Shown: positions 18,709 through 29,243 of the stretch, piece by piece | How positions within the stretch are numbered: position 1 is the first letter of the stretch | How the letters are laid out: each line of letters opens with the position of its first letter | Source: Ignavibacteriales bacterium | Lineage (GTDB): Bacteria; Bacteroidota; Ignavibacteria; Ignavibacteriales; Melioribacteraceae | DNA: 64,000 nt | Assembly: GCA_020635285.1 (NCBI GenBank) | Contig: JACKAB010000010.1 | Coordinates: forward strand, 1 to 64,000 | Reading direction: 5' to 3' | Translations under genes and position numbers: made by a program | Notes under the pieces: generated by a model | Databases searched by the model: none | The model's input: only the letters and a program-made list of their open reading frames with translations | What the model was told of the DNA's origin: nothing

Positions 18709-20238
18709 ATGGATTCTGAAAAAAGGAAAACTAATTCATATATTGATAAATTTTTAGGATTAGTTGAAAACGTGGGGAATAAATTACCTCACCCAACAAC
18801 ACTTTTTGCGCTCTTTGCTTTAGCCGTTATTATTCTATCAGGAATAGTAAGCCTATTTGATTTTGAAGTAATCCACCCGGGCACCGGAGAAATGATAAAA
18901 CCAGTCAGCTTACTTACTGTTGACGGAATACATAGAATTCTTTTAAATCTTATAACAAATTTTACTGACTTTGCTCCTTTGGGTACTGTTTTAGTCTCTT
19001 TACTTGGAATTGCAGTGGCCGAACATAGCGGTTTAATTGGAGCAGTATTAAGATTGCTTGTTCTAAAAGCTCCTAAAAACCTATTAACCTTTGTAATTGT
19101 ATTTTCAGGTATTCTATCTAACACGGCAAGTGAAATTGGTTATGTTTTGCTTGTTCCGCTTTCAGCTATAATCTTCCTTGCTGTCGGTAGACATCCAATA
19201 GCCGGATTAGCGGCAGCTTTTGCTGGAGTTTCGGGCGGTTATAGTGCAAATCTTTTATTAGGTACAATTGATCCCTTATTAGCAGGTCTCTCTCAAGAAG
19301 CGGCTCATATTATTGATGCTACATATGAAGTTAATCCAGCAGCTAACTATTATTTTATGTTTGTTTCTACCTTCTTTATTGCAGCAGCAGGAACTTGGGT
19401 AACAGAAAAAATTGTGATCCCTAGATTAGGAACTTACACTGGTTCAGAGAAACCTGAGGAAATTAAAGAACTATCTAATGATGAAAAGAAAGGTTTGAAA
19501 TATGCAGGTGTTGTAACTTTCATAATCACGCTAATAATTCTAATCGGTATAATTCCCGAAAGTGGTTTTTTAAGAGATACTGAAACTCATAGTGTTTTAA
19601 AGTCTCCCTTTTTAAAAGGAATAGTTTCTTTTATTTTCTTTATTGGAGTTATTGTTGGCATTGCTTATGGAATTGGGGCTAAGACAATTAAAAATGATAA
19701 TGACGTTATTAAAGGCATGAATAAGTCAATGGAAACACTGGGATCTTATATAGTTCTGGTTTTCTTTGCTGCTCAATTCGTGGCATTTTTTAATTGGACA
19801 AACCTCGGAATGATTGTAGCCGTTGAAGGTGCAAATATTTTGAAGTCCTCTGGTCTTGGACCAATTCCGTTGTTACTTTCGTTTATAATAATTTCTTCAA
19901 TAATAAATTTGTTTATTGGAAGCGCATCAGCTAAGTGGGCAGTAATGGCTCCGGTTTTTATTCCAATGTTTATGATTTTAGGATACTCGCCGGAAGTTGT
20001 GCAAGTTGCTTACAGAGTTGGAGATAGTGTAACAAATATTATTTCACCAATGATGAGTTACTTCGCGTTAATAATTGCCTTTGTTGGTAAATATGATAAA
20101 GAAGCCGGAATAGGAACACTTATTGCAACAATGCTTCCTTATACATTTACTTTTTTTATAGTTTGGACAATCATATTTATTATTTGGATTGCGCTCGGAA
20201 TTCCCATTGGACCCGGTGCACCAATGTTTATTAATTAA
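18709..20238 (+). CDS. AbgT-family transporter
   Basis: This 509-residue inner-membrane protein has about eleven to thirteen hydrophobic helices. It carries AbgT-family features such as GNKLPHPTTLFALFAL near the N-terminus, the hairpin region SNTASEIGYVLLVPL, and SASAKWAVMAPVFIPM with RVGDSVTNIISPMMSY near the C-terminus. Known members import p-aminobenzoyl-glutamate or export antifolates. A GAAAGGA ribosome site precedes the ATG. Its stop lies 14 bases from the convergent pdxH end. Confidence 0.88.
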   Translation: MDSEKRKTNSYIDKFLGLVENVGNKLPHPTTLFALFALAVIILSGIVSLFDFEVIHPGTGEMIKPVSLLTVDGIHRILLNLITNFTDFAPLGTVLVSLLGIAVAEHSGLIGAVLRLLVLKAPKNLLTFVIVFSGILSNTASEIGYVLLVPLSAIIFLAVGRHPIAGLAAAFAGVSGGYSANLLLGTIDPLLAGLSQEAAHIIDATYEVNPAANYYFMFVSTFFIAAAGTWVTEKIVIPRLGTYTGSEKPEEIKELSNDEKKGLKYAGVVTFIITLIILIGIIPESGFLRDTETHSVLKSPFLKGIVSFIFFIGVIVGIAYGIGAKTIKNDNDVIKGMNKSMETLGSYIVLVFFAAQFVAFFNWTNLGMIVAVEGANILKSSGLGPIPLLLSFIIISSIINLFIGSASAKWAVMAPVFIPMFMILGYSPEVVQVAYRVGDSVTNIISPMMSYFALIIAFVGKYDKEAGIGTLIATMLPYTFTFFIVWTIIFIIWIALGIPIGPGAPMFIN

Positions 20239-20252
20239 ATGAAAGATAAAAA

Positions 20253-20899
20253 TTATGGAGATAACCTTTCCATTTCCCAAGTCTTCATATCATTTTTTGT
20301 AAATCTCAATCTATCATGCAAACGATTTTCTCTTCCCTGCCAAAATTCAATCATATTGGGCAGAACTCTATACCCGCCCCAATAATCGGGTCGTTCAATT
20401 TTTTTTTATCTTTATAATATTCTGAACTCTTTTCAAATTCGGTCTCCAAAAAGAGTAGTTAGGTATTGTTTTACTCTGATTAGAAACCACAGCCCCAATC
20501 TGACTACCACGAGGTCTTGAACTAAAATATGCGTCAGATTCCCCAGACGAGACTTTCTCTACTATTCCTTCTATTCTTATTTGTCTTGCTAACGTTCCCC
20601 ACCAAAAAACTAAAAGCAGCCTTTGGATTTTGTTCAAGCTGCTCTCCCTTAAAACTCCTATAATTTGTAAAAAAGACAAATCCTTTTTCGCTGTAATCCT
20701 TTAACAAAACAATTCTGGCAGAAGGTATCCCGCCTCTATTTGCAGTAGCAAGAGTCATGGCATTTGGCTCTAAAACTTTTTTTTCTACCGCATAATTAAA
20801 CCAAATCTCAAAAAGCTTTAGTGGATTTTTTTCAATTGTATTTTCGTCTAATCCTTTAGCAATATAATTTTCGCGTAAGTCTGCGGTTTTAAATTTCAT
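20253..20899 (-). CDS. pdxH: pyridoxamine 5'-phosphate oxidase (three frameshifts)
   Basis: PdxH oxidises PNP or PMP to pyridoxal phosphate with FMN. The N-terminal frame (20534-20899) contains NAMTLATANRGGIPSARIVL and KGFVFFTNYRSFKGEQL, the FMN-binding core. After a break near 20590 another frame supplies WWGTLARQIRIEG and FSSRPRGSQIGA. Further breaks near 20440 and 20405 lead to ERPDYWGGYRVLP and WQGRENRLHDRLRF, ending in ERLSP at 20253. All parts match the family in order and total about 215 residues, so one whole gene with indels is the best reading. Confidence 0.82.
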
Positions 20900-21025
20900 A
20901 AGTTATTCTTTCTTGATTTATCAAAAAATATAAATTATTAGTTTTTTGTTGCCATTATAGAAATTTTCCAAACAATTATAAATAAATATTTAGATTTACT
21001 TCAATTATTAAATTCAATTAATTTT

Positions 21026-21928
21026 ATGGAAAATAAATCGCCGCACATTTTTACAATTCTCCAAGCATTGTTTGTAACATTTTTATGGTCAACTTCTTTT
21101 GTGATAATAAAGTTGGGATTGGTTGAAATTCCACCTATTACCTTTGCCGGGCTGCGTTATTCATTAGCCTTTTTATGTTTTCTTCCGGTAATCCTTTATA
21201 AAAGAAATTATGTTGAAGAAATAAAAAACCTAAATCAAGTGCAATGGAAGAAACTGATTCTTTTGGGTTTAGTCTTTTACACATTTACACAAGGTGCACA
21301 ATTTTTAGGTTTATCATTACTTCCTTCAGTAACAGTCAGCTTAATGCTAAATTTTACTCCAATAGTTGTTGCAGTATTAGGAATCTTTTTTCTGAACGAA
21401 AAACCAACCCCTTTACAATGGATTGGAACTCTATTATTTATAATTGGTATTCTCGTTTATTTCTTTCCAATAAATCTATTAGAAAATGAACTACTTGGAT
21501 TAGGTATTATGTTTATTGGAGTATTAGCAAATGCAGCTTCTGCAATAATTGGAAGAGACATAAATCGGAATAAGAACATTAGTCCACTTGTAATTACATT
21601 TATTAGCATGGGTATTGGTGCAATAATTTTATTAGCGGTTGGTTTATCATTAAATGGATTGCCCAGTATAAGTTTTAAAAATTGGTTGTTTTTAATTTGG
21701 CTTGCAGCAATAAATACTGCCTTTGCATTTACACTTTGGAATTTAACTTTGAGAAATTTAACAGCGATGGAATCCAGTATTATAAATGGAACAATGCTAA
21801 TTCAAATTGCTTTTCTAGCTTGGATTTTTCTTGGTGAAACAATCTCTTTTCAAGAAGGGATTGGAATGCTTATAGCAGCAATTGGGGCTCTGTTTGTTCA
21901 ATTAAAAAAAAGAAAACTTAAAGGGTAA
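21026..21928 (+). CDS. EamA-family (DMT) exporter
   Basis: This 300-residue protein has ten predicted membrane helices in two EamA repeats (about 12-145 and 160-293). Motifs such as FLWSTSFVIIKLGL in the first helix and FLGETISFQEGIGMLIAAIGA in the last pair are typical. The family exports amino acids and metabolites; substrate unknown. It is divergent from pdxH, with 126 bases between, and its 3' end overlaps that of the convergent Rrf2 gene by 11 bases. Confidence 0.88.
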   Translation: MENKSPHIFTILQALFVTFLWSTSFVIIKLGLVEIPPITFAGLRYSLAFLCFLPVILYKRNYVEEIKNLNQVQWKKLILLGLVFYTFTQGAQFLGLSLLPSVTVSLMLNFTPIVVAVLGIFFLNEKPTPLQWIGTLLFIIGILVYFFPINLLENELLGLGIMFIGVLANAASAIIGRDINRNKNISPLVITFISMGIGAIILLAVGLSLNGLPSISFKNWLFLIWLAAINTAFAFTLWNLTLRNLTAMESSIINGTMLIQIAFLAWIFLGETISFQEGIGMLIAAIGALFVQLKKRKLKG

Positions 21929-22349
21929 GTAGCTTTCTGGCAGTCTTTTCCTTTAATTCTTCAAGAGTTTCTTCGTTTAACATTTTATAAGCATCATCTC
22001 TTATTTTTCCCCATTTATTATGCACAGGACAAGGATTTTCATTGCTGCAATTTGGAAACCCAAGTACACAATTTTTAAATATTTTATCGCCGTCAATAGC
22101 ATTAACAATTTCAATTAGCTTTATTTTATTAGGCTTTCTTGCAAGATAAAATCCGCCGTTCTTGCCTTTCTTGCTTCCAACAATACCGCTGTCTGTTAGG
22201 GACTGCAGCATTTTTGAAACAAATTCTTTTGGGACCTTCAATTCTTTTGAAACATCTAAGGCATTATAAATTTCTTTATCATTTTTGGTAGATAAAAATA
22301 ATGTAGCTTGTAATGCCAGTTCACATTTTTTTGAGAAGAGTACAGTCAT
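21918..22349 (-). CDS. Rrf2-family transcriptional regulator with three-cysteine cluster site
   Basis: The 143-residue protein has the Rrf2 winged helix (about 5-65, with VPKEFVSKMLQSL as recognition helix and the KGKNGGFYLAR wing). Three cysteines follow at C94, C101 and C107, the arrangement used by IscR, NsrR and RsrR to hold an iron-sulfur cluster. It would therefore sense NO, redox state or cluster supply. Which one cannot be told from the sequence; the nitrite reductase and hemerythrin genes nearby make NO sensing attractive. Confidence 0.88.
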   Translation of the reverse strand: MTVLFSKKCELALQATLFLSTKNDKEIYNALDVSKELKVPKEFVSKMLQSLTDSGIVGSKKGKNGGFYLARKPNKIKLIEIVNAIDGDKIFKNCVLGFPNCSNENPCPVHNKWGKIRDDAYKMLNEETLEELKEKTARKLLTL

Positions 22350-22572
22350 TTTAATTTTACAATTTTTATATTAAATAATTATGTTTACATTAAATTAAAA
22401 ATACTGATTTTTTATTCATTTTTTCATGATAATAGTAAATTGGGTATTAGTTGAAAAACTGGCTGCAAGAGATTTTAATAAAATGTGATTTCGTAAATTC
22501 CAAAAAAAATTAAAGAATAAGAATTCACTGCCCACATAGAACAATTGTTTATAAAAATAAAAATTGAGTGAG

Positions 22573-23691
22573 ATGAAAAAACAAAATAAAAAATTATTAT
22601 CAAAGCTAACAAACCTCAATGGAATTATTGATTTAACAAAACTAAGACCTCACAAAAAGCTAACAGCGAAAATTGGATTGCCTCCTGGTGAAATAATTTA
22701 CATCGGCAAATCTGATCCAACAAAAACAAAAATTAAAATTATTAAGTACGATAAAAATGATTTTTCTGAGGAAGAAACAAATGATCTGACAAATATTGAT
22801 TTAACAAAGGACCAACTAAAAGTAAATTGGATAGACATTACTGGCTTTGAACAAGTTGAACAAATAAAAAATATTAGCAAAAATTTTTTAATAGATGAAA
22901 TGCTGCTAGAAGATGCTTTGCACACTGACCATATTCCAAAGTTTGAAGAGGGTGAAGATTATTTAGCAATGATTATAAAAAGCTTTGATGAACAAAATGA
23001 AATCCCAAATCACAATTGTATAATACTAAAAGAAAATTTACTTATATCACTTATAGAAAATGAGAATAATCTTTTGCCCGCAAAATTAGAGCGAATCAAA
23101 AGTGGCAAAGCTAGGGCCAGAAACAAAAAAGCAGATTATCTTTTCTTCACTTTGTTGGATACATTCATTGATTCGTATTATAGATATTTTGAAAGTATAA
23201 GGGAAGAGTTGTTTGATTTAGAAAACACAATACTTTACAAGCGATCTGAAAATCACATTGATCTAATTTATAAGTTGAATCACAAACTTACTGCAATAAG
23301 AAAAAATTTATTTCCTTTAAAAACTGCCATAGCGGAACTAATAAAAAGTGACACAAAATTAATTGATAAAAAAAATTACAGCTTTTTTAATGATTGTAAA
23401 GATCATGTAAATGAATTAATCGAATACTATAATTCCTTTACCGATATGCTTCAAAGCCTTGTAAACCTTAATGAAAACAACATTGTGAATAACACAAACA
23501 AGGTTATGAAAATTCTTACTATTATAGCTACCATATTTATTCCCTTAACTTTTGTTGCTGGAATTTATGGAATGAATTTTAAAAATATGCCTGAGCTTGA
23601 ATGGGAATATGGCTATCAATTTGCAATTGGATTAATGATATTTATAGGAATGGTAATTCTTGGATTTATGAAAAAGAAAAACTGGTTTTAA
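22573..23691 (+). CDS. corA: CorA-type magnesium/cobalt transporter
   Basis: A CorA protein of about 372 residues: a long cytoplasmic domain, then two membrane helices at the C-terminus with the signature GMN in GIYGMNFKN before the last loop. The stalk helix with YRYFESIREELFDLE and the pore-lining helix are in the usual order. I prefer the ATG at 22573 over the in-frame TTG nine bases upstream; neither has a strong ribosome site. The next gene, a cation-chloride transporter, starts 8 bases after the stop, so the two are coupled. Confidence 0.9.
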   Translation: MKKQNKKLLSKLTNLNGIIDLTKLRPHKKLTAKIGLPPGEIIYIGKSDPTKTKIKIIKYDKNDFSEEETNDLTNIDLTKDQLKVNWIDITGFEQVEQIKNISKNFLIDEMLLEDALHTDHIPKFEEGEDYLAMIIKSFDEQNEIPNHNCIILKENLLISLIENENNLLPAKLERIKSGKARARNKKADYLFFTLLDTFIDSYYRYFESIREELFDLENTILYKRSENHIDLIYKLNHKLTAIRKNLFPLKTAIAELIKSDTKLIDKKNYSFFNDCKDHVNELIEYYNSFTDMLQSLVNLNENNIVNNTNKVMKILTIIATIFIPLTFVAGIYGMNFKNMPELEWEYGYQFAIGLMIFIGMVILGFMKKKNWF

Positions 23692-23698
23692 TTTATTT

Positions 23699-25855
23699 AT
23701 GGAAAGTTTAAATAATATTAAAGAATTATTCAAAAAAAAATCCTCGGGTGAGCACCACAAATTTGGAACGTTCGGCGGAGTTTTCACTCCAGATGTTCTG
23801 ACAATTCTTGGCGTAATAATGTTTTTACGCCTCGGTTGGGTTGTTGGAAATGCCGGCTTACTTGGTGCTATTGCAATTATACTGATGGCAAAAGTGATAA
23901 CTATCTGTACCGGTATGTCAATGTCATCTATTACTACAAATATTAAAATTGGGCCTGGCGGACCTTATTCAATTATTTCTAAATCATTGGGATTAGAAGC
24001 TGGCGGAAGTATTGGAATTCCATTTTACGTTTCCCAGTCATTATCTGCAGCATTATATATAATTGGTTTTACAGAAGGCTGGTTAATGATTTTCCCTGAT
24101 CATTCCTCAATATTGGTCTCATTAATAACCGCAGCAGTACTTTTTATAATTTCCTACAGTGGCGCAAAAAATGCAATTAAAGTTCAATATATTATTTTTG
24201 TAATTATAATTCTTTCCATTCTATCTTTTCTTTTTATACAAGCGGAGCCTGTAGATAAAATTACACTAATTGGGAATTTTGAAGACGCAAATTTTTGGCA
24301 TGTTTTTGCAATATTTTTCCCAGCAGTTACTGGAATTATGGCTGGTGCCAATTTATCTGGAGATCTTATTAACCCAAGGAAATCTATTCCATTAGGAACT
24401 TTAGCTGCAATTGGTTTTACATTAGTGGTTTACCTGGTAATGGCATATTTTTCTGCTAATTATATCTCTCCGGAAGAGCTTAGGACAAACCAAATGTTTA
24501 TGGTTAAATATTCGTTTTGGGGACCATTAGTAATTGCGGGAATTTTAGCTGCCACATTTTCATCGGCTCTTGGAAGTTTAATCGGAGCTCCACGAATTCT
24601 TCAAGCCTTAGCCGTGCAAGGAACTATTCCATTTTCAACTTTATTCGATAAATTATCATCAAATCACGAACCAAGAAACGCTATTATTTTTACTGCAGCT
24701 ATAATTTTAGTTGCGTTAGTGCTTGGAGATTTAAATGCACTTGCAACACTTATTACACTTTTCTTTCTTATTACTTATGGAATGCTAAATTTAGTTGTCT
24801 TTATTCAGCAAAGTATGAAAATAATAAGTTTTAGACCTACATTTAAAATCTCAAGAATAATTCCTTTTATTGGTGCACTCGGCAGTTTTTTAGTTATGCT
24901 TTTAGTCAGCCCAATTTTTAGTCTATTAGCAATAATCACCATCATTATTCTTTATATCTGGCTTTCTAAAAAAGGATTAACAACTGAATCTGGTGATATA
25001 AGAGGAGGAATGTTTTTAGTACTTGCAGAAGTTGCCTCTAGAATTGCAGCTCGTTTTCCACGGCATCAAATTGCATGGAAACCAGACTTACTTATTCCTA
25101 TTGAAGATCCTCAAACCTCTGTTGGTTCACTTTTATTCATTAGAAGTATTACTTATCCCTCCGGCAGTATTTATACATTTACAGTAACAACTGAAAATGT
25201 TAAAGAAACTAAGCATAATTTAGAACAAGCAGTTCAGCCACTAAAAACAGAAAAAATTCTTGTAACGGCAACGGTACTGGAAGACAGTAATTTTCTGCAT
25301 GGAACAAAATTGGTTATTCAAGCACTTCAGGGAGGCGCTTTAAGACCAAACACTATTTTCTTAACTCTTGGCAGTGATCAAAAAAAAGATCAGATTATTA
25401 ATGAACTTGTTAATTATGCCAGTATTAACGATCTTGGAACACTTATATTAAGAAGAAATAAGCGTACAGGATTTGGCTTACAAAAAGATGTAAATTTATG
25501 GCTCAGGGATAAAAGTCCTAACTGGCATTTGGCAATTTTAATTTCTTTGCAACTCCAATTGAATTGGGGAGGAAAGATTAATTTGGTTACCGTGGCAGAA
25601 AATTCAAGTGATGAATCAAGGCTTTATGCTTTCCTAAATAATATTAGTGAGCAAACAAGACTGCCAGCATTAACTGAATTTAAAGTTTTAACCGGAAACT
25701 TTAATGATACATTAAAAAAAGCTCCACGCGCAGACATTAATATTTTTGGGCTAGGAGAAGTTTTAAATTTTGATTATATGCGAGAAGTAACGGAGCTTTC
25801 TTTGACTACATGTTTGTTTGTAAAAGATTCCGGAAAAGAAAGCGCAATAGTTTAA
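23699..25855 (+). CDS. cation-chloride cotransporter-like permease (SLC12/APC family)
   Basis: This 718-residue protein has about twelve membrane helices (about 40-430) and a soluble C-terminal domain of about 260 residues. The first helix region, GTFGGVFTPDVLTILGVIMF, is the hallmark of Na-K-Cl cotransporters, and a second signature, ITTNIKIGPGGPYSIIS, follows. The C-terminal half resembles the SLC12 regulatory domain. Bacterial members are scarcely characterised, so ions are inferred. Coupling with corA suggests linked magnesium and potassium or chloride balance. Confidence 0.87.
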   Translation: MESLNNIKELFKKKSSGEHHKFGTFGGVFTPDVLTILGVIMFLRLGWVVGNAGLLGAIAIILMAKVITICTGMSMSSITTNIKIGPGGPYSIISKSLGLEAGGSIGIPFYVSQSLSAALYIIGFTEGWLMIFPDHSSILVSLITAAVLFIISYSGAKNAIKVQYIIFVIIILSILSFLFIQAEPVDKITLIGNFEDANFWHVFAIFFPAVTGIMAGANLSGDLINPRKSIPLGTLAAIGFTLVVYLVMAYFSANYISPEELRTNQMFMVKYSFWGPLVIAGILAATFSSALGSLIGAPRILQALAVQGTIPFSTLFDKLSSNHEPRNAIIFTAAIILVALVLGDLNALATLITLFFLITYGMLNLVVFIQQSMKIISFRPTFKISRIIPFIGALGSFLVMLLVSPIFSLLAIITIIILYIWLSKKGLTTESGDIRGGMFLVLAEVASRIAARFPRHQIAWKPDLLIPIEDPQTSVGSLLFIRSITYPSGSIYTFTVTTENVKETKHNLEQAVQPLKTEKILVTATVLEDSNFLHGTKLVIQALQGGALRPNTIFLTLGSDQKKDQIINELVNYASINDLGTLILRRNKRTGFGLQKDVNLWLRDKSPNWHLAILISLQLQLNWGGKINLVTVAENSSDESRLYAFLNNISEQTRLPALTEFKVLTGNFNDTLKKAPRADINIFGLGEVLNFDYMREVTELSLTTCLFVKDSGKESAIV

Positions 25856-26065
25856 CTTAATATTGTAATTTTGTTCCCTCCATCTATTCTAGCTTGATTA
25901 ATAATTTATAAACCTTTCAAATAGATTATCTTCTTAAACCTTAGTGTTACTTTTAACTAAAAAACCAGTCAAATATTATAGATAAATAAAAATATGATAT
26001 GAAAATTTGTTTTATTTACATCACTTAAAAATTAAAAATGTTCACTTATAAAAGGCTGTAATAAA

Positions 26066-27067
26066 ATGTTATTGCTTTTAAAAAATCAGATGAAAAATGT
26101 ATTAGTCTTGTTGCTAATGTTAACTGCACTTGCTTGCAATGAAGTAATTGCACCCGAAGATTCTTTACCGCCTATCACTCCTCCAAATTTTACTCTACTT
26201 GGCGGCGGCGATGGACAAGCAAGATTCAGATGGACAAAAGTTAATGAACCGGATTTTAAGGTCTACCGAATTTACAGATCAATTAATAATTTGAATAATT
26301 TTAAAAGTCATATCGAAACTGTTCAGAACGAATATTTGGATAGATTTTTGAGTTATGACTCAACTTACTATTATTATATTGTATCAGTAGATAATGCCTT
26401 GAATGAAAGTTCACCAAGCTCAATAATTGATGTTCAACCCTTAAATATCTCTGCGCCGCAACCCCCGTCTTTTCTTATTGTTAGTGGAATTAATAATCCA
26501 GTAGAAAATAGAAAATTTTTAGGACTAAGTTGGTTGCCTCCGGATGTTGGCGATTTAAATTATTACAAAATTTATAGGGGAACGGATACAAATTTTATTG
26601 CAAATTCTTTTTCATATATAGATTCCACAAATATTGGAACTTACTCAGATAATTTTACTCAAACCAATACAAAATATTACTACAAAATTACCGCTGTTGA
26701 TTTGGGAGGCAAAGAAAGTTTACCAAGCTTGGTTAGCAGCGATTTAATTTTAAATAGCCCACAACTTATAACACCATCGAACTTTAGTAATTTCACATCT
26801 CCGTATTTATTTCAGTGGAGTAAAATAGATAGTGCTTCATCTTATACAGTTTTTGTTGGTAATTCTCCTTTCTCTGATGTTATCTGGAATTCCCAAAGAG
26901 TTAAAGAAAATGAAGTTGTATATACCGGTACAAAGCTGACTGCATCAAAAGTATATTATTGGTGGGTAGGAGCTTATAGTAGAGAAAATATTGTAGTTGA
27001 TAATGGCAACAAAATAAATTCACAAATTAATTCTTATAGTTTAATTGGTAGTTTTTTTAGTGAATAA
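26066..27067 (+). CDS. fibronectin type III-domain lipoprotein
   Basis: The likely functional start is the second Met at 26090, from which a lipoprotein signal runs to ALAC. Two fibronectin type III domains follow, at about 45-130 and 140-225, each with Y-x-I-Y-R and YYY-I strands. A third Ig-like segment covers about 230-330 with QWSKIDSASSYTVFVG. Such proteins are surface-exposed binding or scaffolding proteins in Bacteroidota. The next gene starts 33 bases downstream, so this begins an envelope operon of three genes. Confidence 0.75.
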   Translation: MLLLLKNQMKNVLVLLLMLTALACNEVIAPEDSLPPITPPNFTLLGGGDGQARFRWTKVNEPDFKVYRIYRSINNLNNFKSHIETVQNEYLDRFLSYDSTYYYYIVSVDNALNESSPSSIIDVQPLNISAPQPPSFLIVSGINNPVENRKFLGLSWLPPDVGDLNYYKIYRGTDTNFIANSFSYIDSTNIGTYSDNFTQTNTKYYYKITAVDLGGKESLPSLVSSDLILNSPQLITPSNFSNFTSPYLFQWSKIDSASSYTVFVGNSPFSDVIWNSQRVKENEVVYTGTKLTASKVYYWWVGAYSRENIVVDNGNKINSQINSYSLIGSFFSE

Positions 27068-27100
27068 CTGATTTTATAGTAGAGGAGTATAAATTTAGTC

Positions 27101-28320
27101 ATGAAAAAAATTTTAATCTTTTTAATGTTAGTATTTGTGTTTTCATCTGTTAATGCTCAGACGGTCAACATTGTTTTGAAAAATAACACAGTGATTACAG
27201 GGAATGTTGTTCAGGAAGCACCTGAGTTTATTTTATTATCAAATGATATAGGTGAGATAAAACTGAATAGACAGAATATTGAAAGTATAACTTATACTCA
27301 AAATGAGCCGGAAAATGAAATAGTTAATCCGACCAGTAATTTTTCAAAAAATAAATCGGTTCTAAATGATCTTGTACTGATTTATTTGAAGGATGGTGAT
27401 GTAGTTTCTGGGAAATTGATAGCAAAAAGCTTAGATGTAATTTTAGTAAAAACAGAATCTGGCAACTTAACAATTCCCAAAAGGGAGCTCCTAAAGATTG
27501 AATATTTATCTAAAGAATTTTCTGAACGTGGAGAAGTTGTAATAGCCCATCTATCTAATGGAAATAAATTTGAAGGCAACATTTATTATGAAGATAATCA
27601 AAATTTAATACTTGATACTAAAATTGGCAGACTAACAATAGATAAAAATAATTTACGTACTGTTGAATACACTGGTGAAACAGGTAAAGGCGAAGATACT
27701 CTCGAAAGGTTTTCAGTTAAGGAAGAGGATACAACAAAAACTATTAGAAAAAGTATAGACGCAGTTGTTAATACCCCAAAAGTTCAAAGACATTTAGAAC
27801 CGCGTTTGGATATTATATCAGCCGGTTACTCCCCATCTTTTGGAGCTGATTATAAAACTGGCTTTGGAATTGGCTATGCAAGCAAATTTTATTATCTGAA
27901 ATGGATGGATTTTATATAAGTGCGCTTGGCGGCTTAAACTTAAACTACTTTGCACTTAATAGTAGTGCTTTCACTGATGAACCAATTCCAGTTTCTGCTA
28001 GCGGTGGGGTATTTTTAACAACTGTTAGTGCGGGTGCATCTTTTACATTGCTTCAACAGTCCGCTTCACAGTATGAATTTTATATTGCTCCGCAATTAGA
28101 AGCAAATATAGTTTATAAAAATTTAACAAAATCTTTCCCATCATATCCTTTTTTAATTCAAAAGTAGCTGAAACTAAATTTATATTTGGCATTGGGAATA
28201 AAATAGGAATAGATATGCTATTTGAAGGTATGAAAATTGGTCTATCGTATGATTCTCATTTCCTTTTGGGGATGAAGACTATAATATGATTTCTATTAAT
28301 TTTACTAAAAGTTCTTCTAA
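27101..28320 (+). CDS. exported protein with three 43-residue repeats and a C-terminal barrel (frameshifted)
   Basis: A signal peptide (about 1-20, ending NAQ) is followed by three similar beta-rich repeats of about 43 residues at 21-66, 86-131 and 142-188. Each has the pattern V-x-L-x-N/D-G ... G-x-[IL] ... G-x-[IL]-x-[IL] ... I-x-Y. A barrel-like C-terminal part follows from about 225 (RLDIISAGYSPSFGADYKTG onward). The frame breaks near 27905, 28155, 28260 and probably 28312; restoring the last would end the protein in KSFF, a normal beta-barrel end. The function is unknown. It is second in an operon. Confidence 0.65.
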
Positions 28321-28324
28321 TAAC

Positions 28325-29144
28325 ATGAAACTTTTTATTTTCATATTATTTTTCTATCTGGAATTAATTTAATTAGTCAAACTGATATAAGTAGACTTTC
28401 TGAATTGCAAAAGATCTATTTCATTTCAGAAACAAATAGTCTGACAACGAATTTTGTTAATCCTGCTGCTCTTAGTATGAATAAAAATGATGATGGTTTC
28501 TTGTACAGTTACGATTTTTTAATACTAATAATCAAGGAAATTCCCTTGCCTCTTTAAGTATGGGAAACCTTGGCTTTGTTTACCAGGATATATATAGCTT
28601 TGAAAACTCAAGACTAACAAGCTATGCATTGAATCTATCGGTTGGCGGCGATTTATTTTCTTTCGGAACTTCAAACAAAATTATTAACGTAACTGGTTTA
28701 GACAATCAGACATCTTATTTTACGATTAATGCGGGATTTATATTTCAACCAACAGAGTATTTTAGTTTAGGTTTTTTAGCTAGTAATATTAATAAGTTAG
28801 AATTAGATCTATTTCAATATCGTAGAGGTTATTCAGTTGGGGCTAAAATAGCAATCGTAAGAAATGTACTTAACCTTTTTGTTCAAACTGATTTTAAGGA
28901 AAGAAAAGAGCTAAGTACAAATGTTAGTGGAAGTGCCGGTTTTTCTATTCAACCAATTAATTTTCTTGAATTAAGAACCTGGATAATGGGAAACAAAAAT
29001 ATAATTGACGAAGGTATTTTAACCGCAATTTTTAAACTGGAAGGTGGATTTATACTTTCTGCTTCAGCACACTTCAACGATGCAAGAGAAAAAACAAGAT
29101 ACAATGCAATGCTTGCAATACCCTTACAGACTATAAGCTTTTGA
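28325..29144 (+). CDS. outer-membrane beta-barrel protein (frameshifted)
   Basis: Read across breaks near 28350 and 28520, the protein starts MKLFIFILFF with a signal peptide. It continues with NSLTTNFVNPAALSMNKND, a segment seen in PorV/FadL-like outer-membrane proteins, and then with amphipathic strands to a terminal TISF. The intact part is 28560-29144. The total is about 274 residues. It starts 5 bases after the end of the preceding gene. A role as an outer-membrane pore or attachment partner for the two exported proteins before it is inference. Confidence 0.65.
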
Positions 29145-29243
29145 TTGAATTATAAGTTTATATTTAATTTAGATATAACTTAGGTTGACAATTAATAGAC
29201 AAAGTTATCATCGGAAAGTTATGTGTTTACGGAAGAAAAAATT

